This document shows positions 1-10,870 of a DNA stretch of 64,000 nucleotides, piece after piece; the first letter of the stretch is position 1; each line of letters opens with the position of its first letter. Position numbers and translations under genes: made by a program. The stretch comes from Rhizobiales bacterium Y(2018). Its GTDB lineage: Bacteria > Pseudomonadota > Alphaproteobacteria > Rhizobiales > Aestuariivirgaceae. The stretch spans positions 186,001 to 250,000 of the forward strand of contig SCPD01000009.1 in assembly GCA_005502925.1 (NCBI GenBank), in the 5' to 3' direction. The notes beneath the pieces are model-generated. The model had not been told where the DNA came from. It was given only the letters and a program-made list of their open reading frames with translations, and ran no database searches.

Positions 1-1262
<1,262 letters not shown>

Positions 1263-1271
1263 GAATGACTC

Positions 1272-1997
1272 CTACTGGCTCAGTGTTCCGGAGGGGGATG
1301 TCTTGTAGCGGCTGTACAAAGCGTAGCGGCTGGCGGGATAGATCAGCGTCGCGACGGTGACGACGTGACCTTTGCTCCAGCTGCGGCGGTGCAAAGCGAG
1401 GCAGGGCTCATGCTCGCCGATATCGAGAAGCTCGCGCTGTTCGGCCGTCGGCATAATCGCCTCGACCGTATGCTCGAGCTCATCGACCGGCACCGCGGCG
1501 ACGAGATAGGCGGTCGGCGTGATATCGGCGAAATCCTGGTCGTTGAATTGCGGCGCGACGAAGGGATTCACATAACGGTCCTCGAGCTGCACCGGCACGC
1601 CGTTCTCCGTATGCACCATCATGAGATGGAAGAGTCTGGCGGGCTGCCGCAGCTCGAACTCCTCGGCCAAAGCCTGCGGCGCGTCGATCGTCTCCTGACG
1701 GTCGATATAGGCAGCGTGCTTGTGTCCGCGCGCTGCGATCTCCTCGGCGATGTTGCGCAATTCGAGCAGGCTCGAACGGGCCGGCGGTTCCTTCACGAAA
1801 GTGCCCACCCCCGGCACGCGGGAAAGGAAGCCGTCGGCGGTGAGCTCACGCAAGGCCCGGTTGGCGGTCATGCGCGAGATGCTGAAGCTCTCGACGAGCT
1901 CGTTCTCGGACGGCACGCGGGTGCCGGGCGTCCAGGCGCCGGAACGGATGTGCTCGAGGATATGCTCTTTCACCTGGGCGTAAAGCGGGGAGGTCAT
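1272..1997 (-). CDS. hutC: HutC, GntR-family histidine utilization repressor
   Basis: Repressor of the hut genes; in characterised systems urocanate is the inducer. The 241-aa protein begins [14 protein letters not shown]. It has a winged-helix GntR domain in the first ~75 residues (with ENELVESFSISRMTANRALR as recognition region) and a UTRA effector domain over roughly residues 95-235. The frame is open further upstream into hutI, but the ATG at 1997 fits the family N-terminus and overlaps the hutI stop by one base (TGATG), indicating translational coupling. The frame length matches HutC. Its likely operator is the TGTATATACA palindrome between hutI and hutF. Confidence 0.93.
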   Translation of the reverse strand: MTSPLYAQVKEHILEHIRSGAWTPGTRVPSENELVESFSISRMTANRALRELTADGFLSRVPGVGTFVKEPPARSSLLELRNIAEEIAARGHKHAAYIDRQETIDAPQALAEEFELRQPARLFHLMMVHTENGVPVQLEDRYVNPFVAPQFNDQDFADITPTAYLVAAVPVDELEHTVEAIMPTAEQRELLDIGEHEPCLALHRRSWSKGHVVTVATLIYPASRYALYSRYKTSPSGTLSQ

Positions 1998-3193
1998 CAG
2001 AGACTGCCTCGCACGGTCTCGCCCTTGCGGATCACCGCGGCGCACGGATTGAAGCCCAGCGGATAAGCAAGGTCGCCCGGCCGCTCGACATTCCACAGAA
2101 CAAAGTCGGCCCTGAGGCCGGCTGCGATCACGCCCCGGTCCGTGAACCCCAGAGCGCGGGCCGCATTCGCGGTCACGCCGCGCAAGGCTTCTTCGGGGGT
2201 AAGACCGAAGAGAACGCAGGCCATGTTCATGGTGGCGAGCAGCGAATGGACCGGCGAGGAGCCGGGATTGAGATCGGTCGCGATGGCGATCGGCACTTTA
2301 TGAGCGCGCAGAGCGGCGAGCGGCGGATGCTGCTTCTCCCTCAGATAGTAAAAGGCGCCGGGCAGCAGCACCGCGACGGTGCCGGACTTGGCAATCGCCG
2401 CGACGCCGGCTTCGTCCAGATATTCGATGTGATCGACCGAAAGCGCGCCGTAGCGCGCGGCGAGAATGGCGCCGCCCAGGTTGGACAGCTGCTCGGCATG
2501 GAGTTTGATGGGCAAGCCCAGCTTTTGGGCGACGGTGAAGACGCGGTCCATGTCGTCGACAGAGAAGGCGATGCCCTCGCAGAAGCCGTCAACCGCATCG
2601 GCGAGTTTTTCACGCGCTGCGGCGGGCAGGGACTGATTGCAGACCAGGTCGACATAAGCGGCGTGGTCGTCGCGATATTCGGGCGGGAAGGCATGGGCGC
2701 CGAGGAAGCTCGTCACTACATCGACCGGATATGTCGCACCGAGCTTGCGGGCGGTGCGCAGCATCTTCAGCTCGGTTTCGACATCGAGGCCGTAGCCGGA
2801 TTTGATCTCGATGGTGGTGACGCCTTCGGCCAGGAGAGACTGAAGGCGGGTCGCCGCTGATTTGAGAAGCTGCTCGTCGCTCGCTTCACGCGTGGCGCGC
2901 ACCGTCGAGACGATGCCGCCGCCGGCCTTGGCGATCTCGGCGTAGGACACGCCATTGAGGCGTTTCTCGAATTCATGGGCGCGGTTGCCGCCATAGACGA
3001 TGTGGGTGTGGCAGTCGATCAGGCCCGGGGTGAGGAGACGGCCGCCGCAATCGATCCTGTCGCCTTTAGGCGCATCCTTCGCGGAACCGGCCCAGGCGAT
3101 AAGGCCATTCTCCACCAGCACGGCCCCATCTTCGATCAGCCCATAAGGAGAGCCGTCCGTCATCGTCGCGAGCTTGAGATTGGAAAAAAGCAT
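1997..3193 (-). CDS. hutI: imidazolonepropionase HutI
   Basis: Third step of histidine breakdown: hydrolysis of 4-imidazolone-5-propionate to N-formimidoyl-L-glutamate by a metal-dependent amidohydrolase. The 398-residue length is normal. The metal-binding CHTHIVYGG lies at residues 61-69 with His62 and His64, HAEQLSN (third metal His) lies in the middle, and DLNPGSSP near residue 310 carries the catalytic Asp. It is the first gene of the leftward hutI-hutC-hutU operon. Its ATG lies 44 bp from the divergent hutF start, with the predicted HutC operator between them. Confidence 0.96.
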   Translation of the reverse strand: MLFSNLKLATMTDGSPYGLIEDGAVLVENGLIAWAGSAKDAPKGDRIDCGGRLLTPGLIDCHTHIVYGGNRAHEFEKRLNGVSYAEIAKAGGGIVSTVRATREASDEQLLKSAATRLQSLLAEGVTTIEIKSGYGLDVETELKMLRTARKLGATYPVDVVTSFLGAHAFPPEYRDDHAAYVDLVCNQSLPAAAREKLADAVDGFCEGIAFSVDDMDRVFTVAQKLGLPIKLHAEQLSNLGGAILAARYGALSVDHIEYLDEAGVAAIAKSGTVAVLLPGAFYYLREKQHPPLAALRAHKVPIAIATDLNPGSSPVHSLLATMNMACVLFGLTPEEALRGVTANAARALGFTDRGVIAAGLRADFVLWNVERPGDLAYPLGFNPCAAVIRKGETVRGSL

Positions 3194-3202
3194 CGAAACC
3201 CA

Positions 3203-3230
3203 CTTGTATAAGGTTGTATATACAGTATAG
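3203..3230. promoter_or_regulatory. predicted HutC operator in the hutI/hutF divergent promoter
   Basis: The 44-bp gap between the hutI and hutF starts holds a perfect 10-bp palindrome, TGTATATACA (3215-3224), flanked by further TTGTATA and AGTATA half-sites. This matches the known HutC/GntR-type operator style (TTGTAT..ATACAA). Its position lets one repressor dimer block both divergent promoters. No other clear copy was seen in front of hutH or hutG. Binding itself is inferred. Confidence 0.75.
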
Positions 3231-3237
3231 TCGGATC

Positions 3238-4623
3238 ATGGCACAGCGCAAGTTGAAATTCGCATCCGCCCTCCTTCCCGCCGGCTGGCAGAAGGACGTC
3301 GTCCTGACGATCGACGCCCAGGGCCTGATCGAAACGGTCGAAACCGGCAGTTCCGACAAGAGCCTCGCCGCCGTGAAAGGCTTCGCCATCCCGGCGGTTC
3401 CCAATGTCCATTCGCATGCCCATCAAAGGCTGATGACCGGTCTCGCCGAAGTGGCGGGCCCGGGCGCCGATTCCTTCTGGACCTGGCGTGAGGTGATGTA
3501 TGGCTTCGCGCTCAAGCTCTCACCCGAAGACCTGCAGGCGGTCGCGGCCCAGCTTTATGTCGAGACGCTGAAAAGCGGCTCCACCATCATCGGTGAATTC
3601 CAGTATCTGCATCATCAACCGGATGGCTCGCCTTATGCCGAGCCGGCAGAGCTCACCTTGCGCTGCCTGGCCGCAGCCGAGGAGGCGGGCATCGCCATCA
3701 CGCTGCTGCCGACGCTTTATGCCTATGGCGGCTTCGGCGGCCAGGCGCCGACGCAGGGCCAGCGCCGCTTCATCAATGGTACCGAACGTTATCTCAGGAT
3801 CCTCGCCACCTTGCAGAAGGCCATTGCCGACAAGCCGCTGCACCGGCTCGGCATCTCGCCGCATTCGCTGCGCGCGGTGACCAAGGAATTGCTGGGCGAG
3901 GTCATTGCCGGCCTTGACGGCATGGGCAAGAAGGACGCGCCGATCCATATTCATGTCGCCGAGCAGACGAAAGAAGTCGAGGACTGCCTCGCCTGGTCGG
4001 GCAGCACACGTCCGGTCGAGTATCTGCTCGACAATTTCGCGCTCTCCAAACGCTGGTGCGCCATTCACGCCACCCATATGACGGCGGACGAGACGCTCCG
4101 CATGGCGAAGAGCGGCATGATCGCCGGGCTGTGTCCCACGACGGAAGCCAATCTCGGCGACGGCATTTTCCCGGCCGACAGCTTCCTCAAAGCCAAGGGC
4201 GCCATCGCCATCGGCTCCGACAGCCATATCAGCGTCAGCCCGGCGGAAGATTTGCGCCAGCTCGAATATTCGCAGCGCCTGCGTGACCGCACCCGCAATG
4301 CGCTGGCCGCCGGCCCCAACCAGTCCACCGGGCGCACACTCTTCGATGCGGTGCTCGCCGGCGGCGCGCAATCCATGACCCAACCGGTCGGCGCGCTCAA
4401 AGCGGGCCTCCGGGCCGACATTGCCGTGCTCGACGAAGAGCATCCGGCGCTCATCGGCCGTAAGGGCGATGCGGTGCTCGACAGCTGGATTTTCTCCGGC
4501 GGCAACCCTTGCGTCTCGGATGTCTTCGTCGCCGGGCGGCAGGTCGTCCAGGGCGGCCGGCACATCCACGAAGACGCGATCAAGAAAAACTTCCAGGCCG
4601 CGGTGAAGCGGCTGACCAACTAA
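3238..4623 (+). CDS. hutF: formimidoylglutamate deiminase HutF
   Basis: Converts N-formimidoyl-L-glutamate to N-formyl-L-glutamate plus ammonia, the first half of the two-step route completed by HutG. The 461-aa amidohydrolase contains NVHSHAHQR (His58, His60), HIHVAEQ in the middle and GSDSHISVSP near the C-terminal third, the usual zinc and substrate residues of the family. I start at the ATG at 3238 (MAQRKLKFASAL), because the in-frame extension to 3214 would run through the operator. It is followed 15 bp later by hutH, so hutF-hutH look co-transcribed. Confidence 0.95.
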   Translation: MAQRKLKFASALLPAGWQKDVVLTIDAQGLIETVETGSSDKSLAAVKGFAIPAVPNVHSHAHQRLMTGLAEVAGPGADSFWTWREVMYGFALKLSPEDLQAVAAQLYVETLKSGSTIIGEFQYLHHQPDGSPYAEPAELTLRCLAAAEEAGIAITLLPTLYAYGGFGGQAPTQGQRRFINGTERYLRILATLQKAIADKPLHRLGISPHSLRAVTKELLGEVIAGLDGMGKKDAPIHIHVAEQTKEVEDCLAWSGSTRPVEYLLDNFALSKRWCAIHATHMTADETLRMAKSGMIAGLCPTTEANLGDGIFPADSFLKAKGAIAIGSDSHISVSPAEDLRQLEYSQRLRDRTRNALAAGPNQSTGRTLFDAVLAGGAQSMTQPVGALKAGLRADIAVLDEEHPALIGRKGDAVLDSWIFSGGNPCVSDVFVAGRQVVQGGRHIHEDAIKKNFQAAVKRLTN

Positions 4624-4638
4624 GTACAAGGTGCATCG

Positions 4639-6174
4639 ATGACCATTCGTATCGGCGACAGCCCGCTCACTCTCGCTTTCATCCGCCAGGCGCTGGCAGG
4701 ACCGATCACCGTCGAGCTCACGCCCAAGGCCCGCGCGGCCATCACGCGCAGCGCCGAGACGGTGACCAAGCTGCTCGCCACCGGTGATGCCATCTATGGC
4801 GTCAATACCGGCTTCGGCAAGCTCGCCAAGCAACGCATTGCGGCGGCCGATCTCTCGGCCTTACAGCTCAATATCGTGCGCTCGCATGCGGCGGGTGTCG
4901 GCGCGCCGCTGGATTCGGGCGTGGTGCGCGCCATCATGCTGCTCAAGATCAACGCGCTGTCGCAGGGCGCCTCGGGCATCAGCCTCCAGGCCATGGAGAC
5001 GCTGGCCGGTCTTCTCAATCAGGACATCCTGCCGATGATTCCGGGCCAGGGCTCGGTCGGCGCCTCGGGCGATCTGGCACCGCTCGCCCATCTCTCGCTG
5101 GTGCTGATCGGCGAGGGTGAAGCCTTCGTCAACGGCAAACGTGTGCCGGGTGCGGAAGCGCTCAAGGCGGCAGGTCTGTCACCGGTGCCGCTTGGTCCCA
5201 AGGAGGGTCTCGCCCTTCTCAACGGCACGCAGGTGTCGACGGCGCTGGCGCTCTACGGTCTCATCGCCGCCGAGCGTAATGCCGCCGCGGCCATCCTCGC
5301 CGGCGCGCTCTCGGTCGATGCGGTAATGGGCTCCGACACGCCTTTCGATCCGCGCATCCATGCGCTCCGGCCGCATCCCGGCCAGCAGCTCGCGGCGAAA
5401 CATTATCGCCGCCTGATGGCGGGCAGCGCCATCCGCGCCTCGCATGTTTCGGGCGACGATCGCGTCCAGGATCCCTATTCCTTCCGCTGCCAGCCGCAAG
5501 TGATGGGCGCCTGCCTCGATATCCTCACCAATGCGGCACGCACGCTGGTCATCGAAGCCAATGGCGTCTCCGACAATCCGCTGGTCTTCGCCGAGGATGG
5601 CGCGGTTTTGTCGGGTGGCAATTTCCATGCCGAACCGGTCGCCTTCGCCGCCGACATCATCGCGCTTGCCGTCGCCGAGATCGGCTCGATCAGCGAGCGC
5701 CGCATCGCCGCTTTGATCGATCCGACCATCTCGCTGCTGCCGCCTTTCCTCATCCGCAATCCGGGGCTCAATTCGGGCTTCATGATCCCGCAATGCACCG
5801 CCGCCGCGCTGATGAGCGAGAACAAGCAGCTGTCGCATCCGGCAAGCGTCGACAGCGTGCCGACTTCGGCCAATCAGGAAGATCATGTCAGCATGGCGAC
5901 CCATGGCGGGCGCAGGCTGGCGCTGATGAATGCCAATCTGTCGCGCATCATCGCCATCGAGCTGATGTCTGCCGTCGAAGGCATCGACTTCCGCCGTCCG
6001 CTCACCTCCTCCGAGCCGCTCGAGGCCGCCTACAAGCTGGTGCGCGGCAAGGCCAAGGCGCGTGAGATCGACCGCGAATTCGCCACCGACATCGAGGCCA
6101 TTGCGGGTATGGTGGAAGAGGGCGCCTTCAGCCGCTTCGTGCCGGGTCTCCTGGTCGAGCTGGGTGTTGCCTAG
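4639..6174 (+). CDS. hutH: histidine ammonia-lyase HutH
   Basis: First step of histidine use: non-oxidative deamination of L-histidine to urocanate and ammonia. The protein is 511 aa, the usual length. [17 protein letters not shown] contains the Ala-Ser-Gly at residues 142-144 that cyclises autocatalytically into the MIO prosthetic group. [11 protein letters not shown] (about residue 53) and the C-terminal [17 protein letters not shown] stretch are also typical. The stop TAG lies in a CTAG that also supplies the stop of the convergent CGNR gene, so the two coding regions overlap by 4 bp. Confidence 0.97.
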   Translation: MTIRIGDSPLTLAFIRQALAGPITVELTPKARAAITRSAETVTKLLATGDAIYGVNTGFGKLAKQRIAAADLSALQLNIVRSHAAGVGAPLDSGVVRAIMLLKINALSQGASGISLQAMETLAGLLNQDILPMIPGQGSVGASGDLAPLAHLSLVLIGEGEAFVNGKRVPGAEALKAAGLSPVPLGPKEGLALLNGTQVSTALALYGLIAAERNAAAAILAGALSVDAVMGSDTPFDPRIHALRPHPGQQLAAKHYRRLMAGSAIRASHVSGDDRVQDPYSFRCQPQVMGACLDILTNAARTLVIEANGVSDNPLVFAEDGAVLSGGNFHAEPVAFAADIIALAVAEIGSISERRIAALIDPTISLLPPFLIRNPGLNSGFMIPQCTAAALMSENKQLSHPASVDSVPTSANQEDHVSMATHGGRRLALMNANLSRIIAIELMSAVEGIDFRRPLTSSEPLEAAYKLVRGKAKAREIDREFATDIEAIAGMVEEGAFSRFVPGLLVELGVA

Positions 6175-6761
6175 CTGGCGTGGCGCTTGCGGAACAAGGC
6201 GACATTGTACCGGGTCGCGCAGCGCTTGCTGCAGAAGCGCTGGCGGCCGGGCTTGGAGTGATCGGCGAAGAACTCCTCGCAAGGCGGCGCCTCGCATTGA
6301 TGCAGCCGCTTGGGACCAAGTTCGGCAATGAGATCGGCGAGGCCGCGGGTCACCACCGCCTCGACATGCTGGGTCGCTTTCAATTGCGGCGACGGCACAA
6401 AGACGACACGGAAGGACTTCTCAGCCTGGACAGGCCTGGCGATCCATGGCCAATGGGCGAGCTTGTGATCGAGATAGGTCGTGAGATCGGCCATCGACAT
6501 CTCGCCCGAGACGAAGCGGCGCAACACGGCGCGCAGATCGTCGCGATAGAGCTGCAGGCTTCTGGCGAGCTTGCCCCAATCGAGATCCCAGTCGAGCTCG
6601 CACCATTCGCTCAGGAAGACGCGGGCATATTCGGGATTGGCGAAGAGGTCGGGGACGCCGCGCACCGGATCGTAGCTGTTTATGAAAGCCAAAGCGAACG
6701 CCGCAGGATCGCGATCCCCGCGCAACCGGGCCGGACCATGAAGCGCAATGCCGTGTTCCAT
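6171..6761 (-). CDS. CGNR zinc-finger (ABATE-domain) protein, putative regulator
   Basis: A 196-aa protein with an N-terminal ABATE-like helical region ([21 protein letters not shown]) and a C-terminal CGNR-type zinc finger. The finger has the pattern [25 protein letters not shown], i.e. C-x4-C and C-x3-C, over about residues 155-190. Such proteins are predicted DNA- or RNA-binding regulators, but ligands and targets are generally unknown. It sits antisense between hutH and hutG, sharing its stop region with hutH and facing away from hutG across a 98-bp gap. A role in hut regulation is possible from position only. Confidence 0.8.
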   Translation of the reverse strand: MEHGIALHGPARLRGDRDPAAFALAFINSYDPVRGVPDLFANPEYARVFLSEWCELDWDLDWGKLARSLQLYRDDLRAVLRRFVSGEMSMADLTTYLDHKLAHWPWIARPVQAEKSFRVVFVPSPQLKATQHVEAVVTRGLADLIAELGPKRLHQCEAPPCEEFFADHSKPGRQRFCSKRCATRYNVALFRKRHAS

Positions 6762-6859
6762 CTTCAGACGTGCTCGGCGGATTTGGCCTTCGCTGACAGT
6801 ATAGAAGCCGGCGGCTTTTCGTCTACCCGTTTATCCACATGCAGGTTAGGTTCTGAAAC

Positions 6860-7648
6860 ATGACAACGCTCTTCGATCTCCGCCCCGGCGATGGTCCGCT
6901 GATCTTCTCCGTGCCGCACGCCGGCACCGATGTTCCCGCCGATATCGCGGCGCGGCTGACGCCCCATGCGGCGACACTTCCCGACACCGACTGGCATGTC
7001 GAGCAGCTTTATGATTTCTCAGCCCAGCTCGGCGCCGGCATCATCCGCGCCAATGTCAGCCGCTATGTGATCGACCTCAACCGGCCACCCCAGGATGAAA
7101 GCCTCTATCCGGGCCAGGCGACGACCGGTCTCTGTCCGCCGATCGAATTCGACGGCACGCCGATCTATCGGGACGGCAAGGAAGTCTCCGCCGACGAGGT
7201 AGCGCGCCGGCGCGAGACCTATTGGCAGCCTTATCACGATGCGCTCGCCGCCGAGATCGCGCGGGTGAAAGCGCGCCATGGTTATGCGCTGCTCTTTGAT
7301 TGCCATTCGATCGCATCGCGCGTGCCGCGGCTTTTCCCGGGCACATTGCCCGATCTCAATCTCGGCACGGTCAAAGGCGAAAGCTGCGCGCCCGGCGTTC
7401 AAGCCGCGATCGAGAAGGTCATGCAGGAAAGTGGTCTCACGCAGGTCTCAAACGGCCGCTTCATCGGCGGTTACATCACGCGCCAATATGGCAAGCCGAA
7501 AGAGAATGTGCATGCGGTGCAGATGGAGAAGGGCCAGGACTGCCATCTGATGGATGACGGTTCGAACCGGCTCGATCCGGCCAAGGCGGCGAAGCTCAAG
7601 CCGGTGCTGCGCCGGATTGCCGAGGCGATGCTCGTCTGGCGGCCGTGA
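6860..7648 (+). CDS. hutG: N-formylglutamate deformylase HutG
   Basis: Last step of the HutF-type pathway: N-formyl-L-glutamate to L-glutamate plus formate. The 262-aa protein begins MTTLFDLRPGDGPLIFSVPH and shows the family's PHAGTDVP, DTDWHVEQLYDF, RYVIDLNRPP and LLFDCHSIAS motifs, with metal-binding His and Asp residues. It lies 685 bp downstream of hutH on the same strand, separated by the antisense CGNR gene, so it may have its own promoter. No TGTATATACA-type site was seen in its 98-bp leader. Confidence 0.94.
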   Translation: MTTLFDLRPGDGPLIFSVPHAGTDVPADIAARLTPHAATLPDTDWHVEQLYDFSAQLGAGIIRANVSRYVIDLNRPPQDESLYPGQATTGLCPPIEFDGTPIYRDGKEVSADEVARRRETYWQPYHDALAAEIARVKARHGYALLFDCHSIASRVPRLFPGTLPDLNLGTVKGESCAPGVQAAIEKVMQESGLTQVSNGRFIGGYITRQYGKPKENVHAVQMEKGQDCHLMDDGSNRLDPAKAAKLKPVLRRIAEAMLVWRP

Positions 7649-7684
7649 TCCCCGACGACAGATCGCTAAGCTCTCCCTATTTAT

Positions 7685-7785
7685 CGTCATCCCGGCGAAA
7701 GCCGGATCCATTAAACTGGCGCAATATTAGCGACGCTGCCTGCGTGGATAGGTTTTGTGGATCCCGGCATTCGCCGGGATGACGG
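7685..7785. repeat. inverted pair of REP-like palindromic repeats
   Basis: Copy A (7685-7710) reads CGTCATCCCGGCGAAAGCCG then GATCCA. Copy B (7758-7785) is its reverse complement, TGGATCCCGGCATTCGCCGG then GATGACGG. Each copy is itself an imperfect hairpin (CCCGGC..GCCGGG) and the two together can form a long stem around a ~47-bp loop. The pair lies between the convergent ends of hutG and the OCD gene, where it could act as a bidirectional terminator. The same element recurs at 10754-10857. Confidence 0.85.
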
Positions 7786-7804
7786 ATTGTAAATGAGATA
7801 GCGG

Positions 7805-8812
7805 TTATGTGTAATCGAGCGTCTGGCCGAGGCCGAGTTTCTTGGCCTTCTCCAGCATCGCGGCGCCCAGCGCGATGTCGGAAAGCGACAGGCCGCGATG
7901 CCAGAACAGGATCGTCTCGTCGTCACGCTCACGGCCAGGTTTCTTGCCCGCGATGATCTCGCAGAGCTCGCCATGGACGGTTTCCTCACTGACGAGGCCG
8001 GCATCGATGTGCGGACGGAGTGCCCCGAATTTGCCGGCGCGGAACTGGCTGAAATCGTCGATGACGATCTTGTCCATGATCGACATCATCGACAGTTCCA
8101 AGGCGCTCACCGTGCCATAGGGGATTACGCAGGCGCCCTTTTTTATCCAGGACGTCTTGAAGATTTCCTCGCGCGCTTCGAGACGCGAAGCCTCGACCAT
8201 GATGTCGGCGCCTGCGAGGCAGCTTTGCCAGTCTTCGGTGACGATGATCTTTTTGCCGAGGTCGCGCTCGAGCGTTTGCGCGAAGGCCTCGCGGCTTACC
8301 TTGCGGCGTGAATGGACGCGGATCTCGTCGAAATCGAAATAATGATCGAGCAGGCGGACATTCCAATAGGACGTGCCGCGGGCGCCGACATGGCCGAGGA
8401 TCTTTGAATCTTTTCGCGCCAGGTGGCGGGCGCCGAGCGCCGTCAAGGCGCCGGTGCGCATCTCGGTGATGGCGGTGGCATCGAGAATGGCGACCGGCAT
8501 GCCGGTCCGGGGATCGAAGAGATTGAGGAGGGCCATCTCGGAGGGCAGGCCCTTCTGCCAGTTGTCGACATAGTCGCCGACGATCTTGACGCCGGCGAGC
8601 GACAAAGGCGCCACATAACCGCGCAGCACATTGAAATGGCCGCGAAAGGCCGGATCGGGCGTCAAATGCATGCGCGGCTCGATCACCGTCTGGCCCTGGC
8701 CCTGCGCCAGAAGCCCGCCTTCGACGGCGGCCAGGATCTCGCCATCCGACATGGCGAGACGGGCGATATCGGGCCCGTTCAGCCAGGTGAAGCGGATGGC
8801 GGAAGCCGTCAT
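7805..8812 (-). CDS. ornithine cyclodeaminase / mu-crystallin family protein
   Basis: A 335-aa NAD(P)-dependent family member. Relatives include ornithine cyclodeaminase, alanine dehydrogenase and delta1-pyrroline-2-carboxylate reductase. EPRMHLTPD (residues ~45), [15 protein letters not shown] and [23 protein letters not shown] match the family core. The dinucleotide-binding loop is unusual, [12 protein letters not shown] rather than the common GTGxQA. Its ATG overlaps the cysNC stop by 4 bp (ATGA), so it is the distal gene of the cysD-cysNC unit. A role in sulfur amino-acid metabolism is suggested by that coupling. Pyrroline-2-carboxylate reduction is an alternative, given aconitase X elsewhere in the window. 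Confidence 0.85.
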   Translation of the reverse strand: MTASAIRFTWLNGPDIARLAMSDGEILAAVEGGLLAQGQGQTVIEPRMHLTPDPAFRGHFNVLRGYVAPLSLAGVKIVGDYVDNWQKGLPSEMALLNLFDPRTGMPVAILDATAITEMRTGALTALGARHLARKDSKILGHVGARGTSYWNVRLLDHYFDFDEIRVHSRRKVSREAFAQTLERDLGKKIIVTEDWQSCLAGADIMVEASRLEAREEIFKTSWIKKGACVIPYGTVSALELSMMSIMDKIVIDDFSQFRAGKFGALRPHIDAGLVSEETVHGELCEIIAGKKPGRERDDETILFWHRGLSLSDIALGAAMLEKAKKLGLGQTLDYT

Positions 8813-10746
8813 TGGAAGCCCGGCGGGTCGATGACTGGAATGTCGGGGGTAAGCCGGCCGCTGCGGGTCAGATGCGTGATGATCGCCTGAGCCGCTTCCT
8901 CGGGCGACATCTTCGTCGTGTCGAGGCGGAGCTCCGGCTTCTCCGGCTCTTCATAGTCGGAATCGATGCCGGTGAAATTCTTGATCTCGCCGCGCCGCGC
9001 CTTGGCATAAAGGCCTTTCACGTCGCGGGTTTCGGCGACGGCGAGCGGCGTGTCGACGAAGATTTCGACGAACTCGCCCTGGCCCACCAGCTCGCGCGCC
9101 ATCAGGCGCTCCGAGCGGAAGGGCGAGATGAAGGAGACCAGCACGATGAGGCCGGCATCGACCATCAGCTTCGACACTTCGGCGACGCGGCGGATATTCT
9201 CCACGCGGTCGGCATCGGTGAAGCCCAGATCCTTGTTGAGGCCGTGGCGCACATTGTCGCCATCCAAGAGATAGGTCATGTGGCCGGCGGCATGGAGGCG
9301 CTTCTCGACCAGATTGGCGATGGTCGACTTGCCGGAGCCGGAGAGACCCGTGAACCACAGAATGGTCGGCTTCTGGCCGGCCTTGGCGGCGCGCGACGCC
9401 TTGTGCACGTCCATCGCCTGCCAATGGATGTTGGAGGCGCGGCGCAACGCGAAATTGATCAGCCCCATGCCGACCGTATTGTTGGAAAAGCGGTCGATGA
9501 CGACGAAGCTGCCGAGATGACGGTTCTCGCCATAAGGCGCGAAGGGAATGGCGCGGTCGAGATCGATATTGACGATACCGATCTCGTTGAGGCTCAGCGT
9601 CTTCGCCGCCACATGCTCGAGCGTGTTGACATTGACCTTGTATTTCGGCGCCTCGAAGGTGCCGGGAATGGTGAGCGGGCCTGCTTTGATGAGATAGGGA
9701 CGGCCGGGCAGCATCTCCTCGTCGTCCATCCACAAGATGCGCGTCTCGAACTTGTCGGCGACGGTCAGCGGCGAGGTCGAAGTGCAGATGACGTCGCCGC
9801 GGCTGATGTCGATCTCGTCTGCGAGCGTCAGCGTCACCGCCTGGCCGGCGATGGCTTGGCTGAGATCGCCGTCATGGGTCACGATGCGCTCGACCTTGGA
9901 GGTGCGCCCCGAGGGCACGGCGCGGATCTCATCGCCCGGCTTCACGATGCCGGAGACGACATTGCCGGAAAAGCCGCGGAAAGCCTGGTTCGGCCGGTTG
10001 ACCCATTGCACCGGAAGGCGGAAGGCGCCGTCGGTCGATTCACGGCCCACGGGCACGCTTTCGAGATGCGCCATCAAGGTCGGCCCGTGATACCAGGTCA
10101 TGGTCTCGGACGGGTCGATGACATTGTCGCCTTTGAGCGCCGAAAGCGGGATGCAGGTGAAGTCCTCGAGCCCGAGATTCTTGGCGAAGGCGCGATAATC
10201 CGCCTCGATCGCCTCGAAGACGTCGCGGCGATAATCCATCAGGTCCATCTTGTTGACGGCGACCACGATGTTCTTGATGCCGAGCAAAGTGGCGATGAAG
10301 GAGTGGCGGCGCGTCTGGGTGAGCACGCCTTTGCGCGCATCGATCAGGATGATGGCGAGATCGGCGGTCGAGGCGCCGGTCGCCATATTGCGGGTATATT
10401 GCTCATGGCCCGGCGTGTCGGCGACGATGAATTTGCGCTTGTCGGTGGTGAAGGCGCGATAGGCGACGTCGATGGTGATGCCCTGTTCGCGCTCGGCCGA
10501 CAGGCCGTCGACCAGAAGGGCGAAATCGAGGGCGCCGCCTTGCGTGCCGACCCGCTTCGAATCCGCTTCGAGCGCTGAAAGCTGGTCCTCGAACAGCATC
10601 TTGGCTTCATAGAGAAGCCGGCCGATCAAGGTGGATTTGCCGTCATCGACGCTGCCGCAGGTGATGAAGCGCAGCAGGTCCTTCTCCTCCTGCGAACGCA
10701 GATAGGCCTCGACGTCGCCGCCCTGGAATTCGATGAAACGTGACAT
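8809..10746 (-). CDS. cysNC: bifunctional sulfate adenylyltransferase subunit 1 / adenylylsulfate kinase
   Basis: Fusion of the GTPase subunit of ATP sulfurylase (CysN) with APS kinase (CysC), making APS and then PAPS in assimilatory sulfate reduction. Numbered from [10 protein letters not shown], the GTPase P-loop GSVDDGKST is at residues 31-39, switch DTPGHEQY at 110-117 and NKMD near 165. The kinase P-loop GLSGSGKST begins near residue 460. An in-frame ATG at 10752 is also possible. A longer frame beginning [11 protein letters not shown] is translation of the intergenic repeat and should not be used as start. It lies downstream of cysD and is coupled by ATGA to the OCD gene. Confidence 0.96.
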   Translation of the reverse strand: MSRFIEFQGGDVEAYLRSQEEKDLLRFITCGSVDDGKSTLIGRLLYEAKMLFEDQLSALEADSKRVGTQGGALDFALLVDGLSAEREQGITIDVAYRAFTTDKRKFIVADTPGHEQYTRNMATGASTADLAIILIDARKGVLTQTRRHSFIATLLGIKNIVVAVNKMDLMDYRRDVFEAIEADYRAFAKNLGLEDFTCIPLSALKGDNVIDPSETMTWYHGPTLMAHLESVPVGRESTDGAFRLPVQWVNRPNQAFRGFSGNVVSGIVKPGDEIRAVPSGRTSKVERIVTHDGDLSQAIAGQAVTLTLADEIDISRGDVICTSTSPLTVADKFETRILWMDDEEMLPGRPYLIKAGPLTIPGTFEAPKYKVNVNTLEHVAAKTLSLNEIGIVNIDLDRAIPFAPYGENRHLGSFVVIDRFSNNTVGMGLINFALRRASNIHWQAMDVHKASRAAKAGQKPTILWFTGLSGSGKSTIANLVEKRLHAAGHMTYLLDGDNVRHGLNKDLGFTDADRVENIRRVAEVSKLMVDAGLIVLVSFISPFRSERLMARELVGQGEFVEIFVDTPLAVAETRDVKGLYAKARRGEIKNFTGIDSDYEEPEKPELRLDTTKMSPEEAAQAIITHLTRSGRLTPDIPVIDPPGFQ

Positions 10747-10753
10747 GGTCATA

Positions 10754-10857
10754 CCGTCATCCCGGCGAAAGCCGGGATCCATTGAATAAGTACAAGCGGG
10801 CGGCGGTCGTCGCGTGGAGAGAATTTAGGGGATCCCGGCTTTCGCCGGGATGACGGA
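10754..10857. repeat. second inverted pair of REP-like palindromic repeats
   Basis: Copy A at 10754-10782 and reverse-complement copy B at 10829-10857 carry the same CGTCATCCCGGCGAAAGCCG core as the pair at 7685-7785. They fill most of the gap between the cysD stop and the cysNC start. Translation of one copy gives the spurious peptide DPGFRRDDG in front of CysNC. Their placement inside a transcription unit suggests a processed or stabilising mRNA hairpin rather than a full terminator. Confidence 0.85.
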
Positions 10858-10870
10858 CAGGGGAGTGACA

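Noticed and set aside
8812-10578. 588-codon frame antisense to cysNC
   Set aside because: Shadow of the GTPase/kinase gene; no motif and an Arg/Asp/Gly-rich composition typical of reverse-strand reading.
10752-10782. Longer CysNC N-terminus beginning [11 protein letters not shown]
   Set aside because: This is translation of the palindromic repeat and is not part of the CysN family; [10 protein letters not shown] fits the family start.
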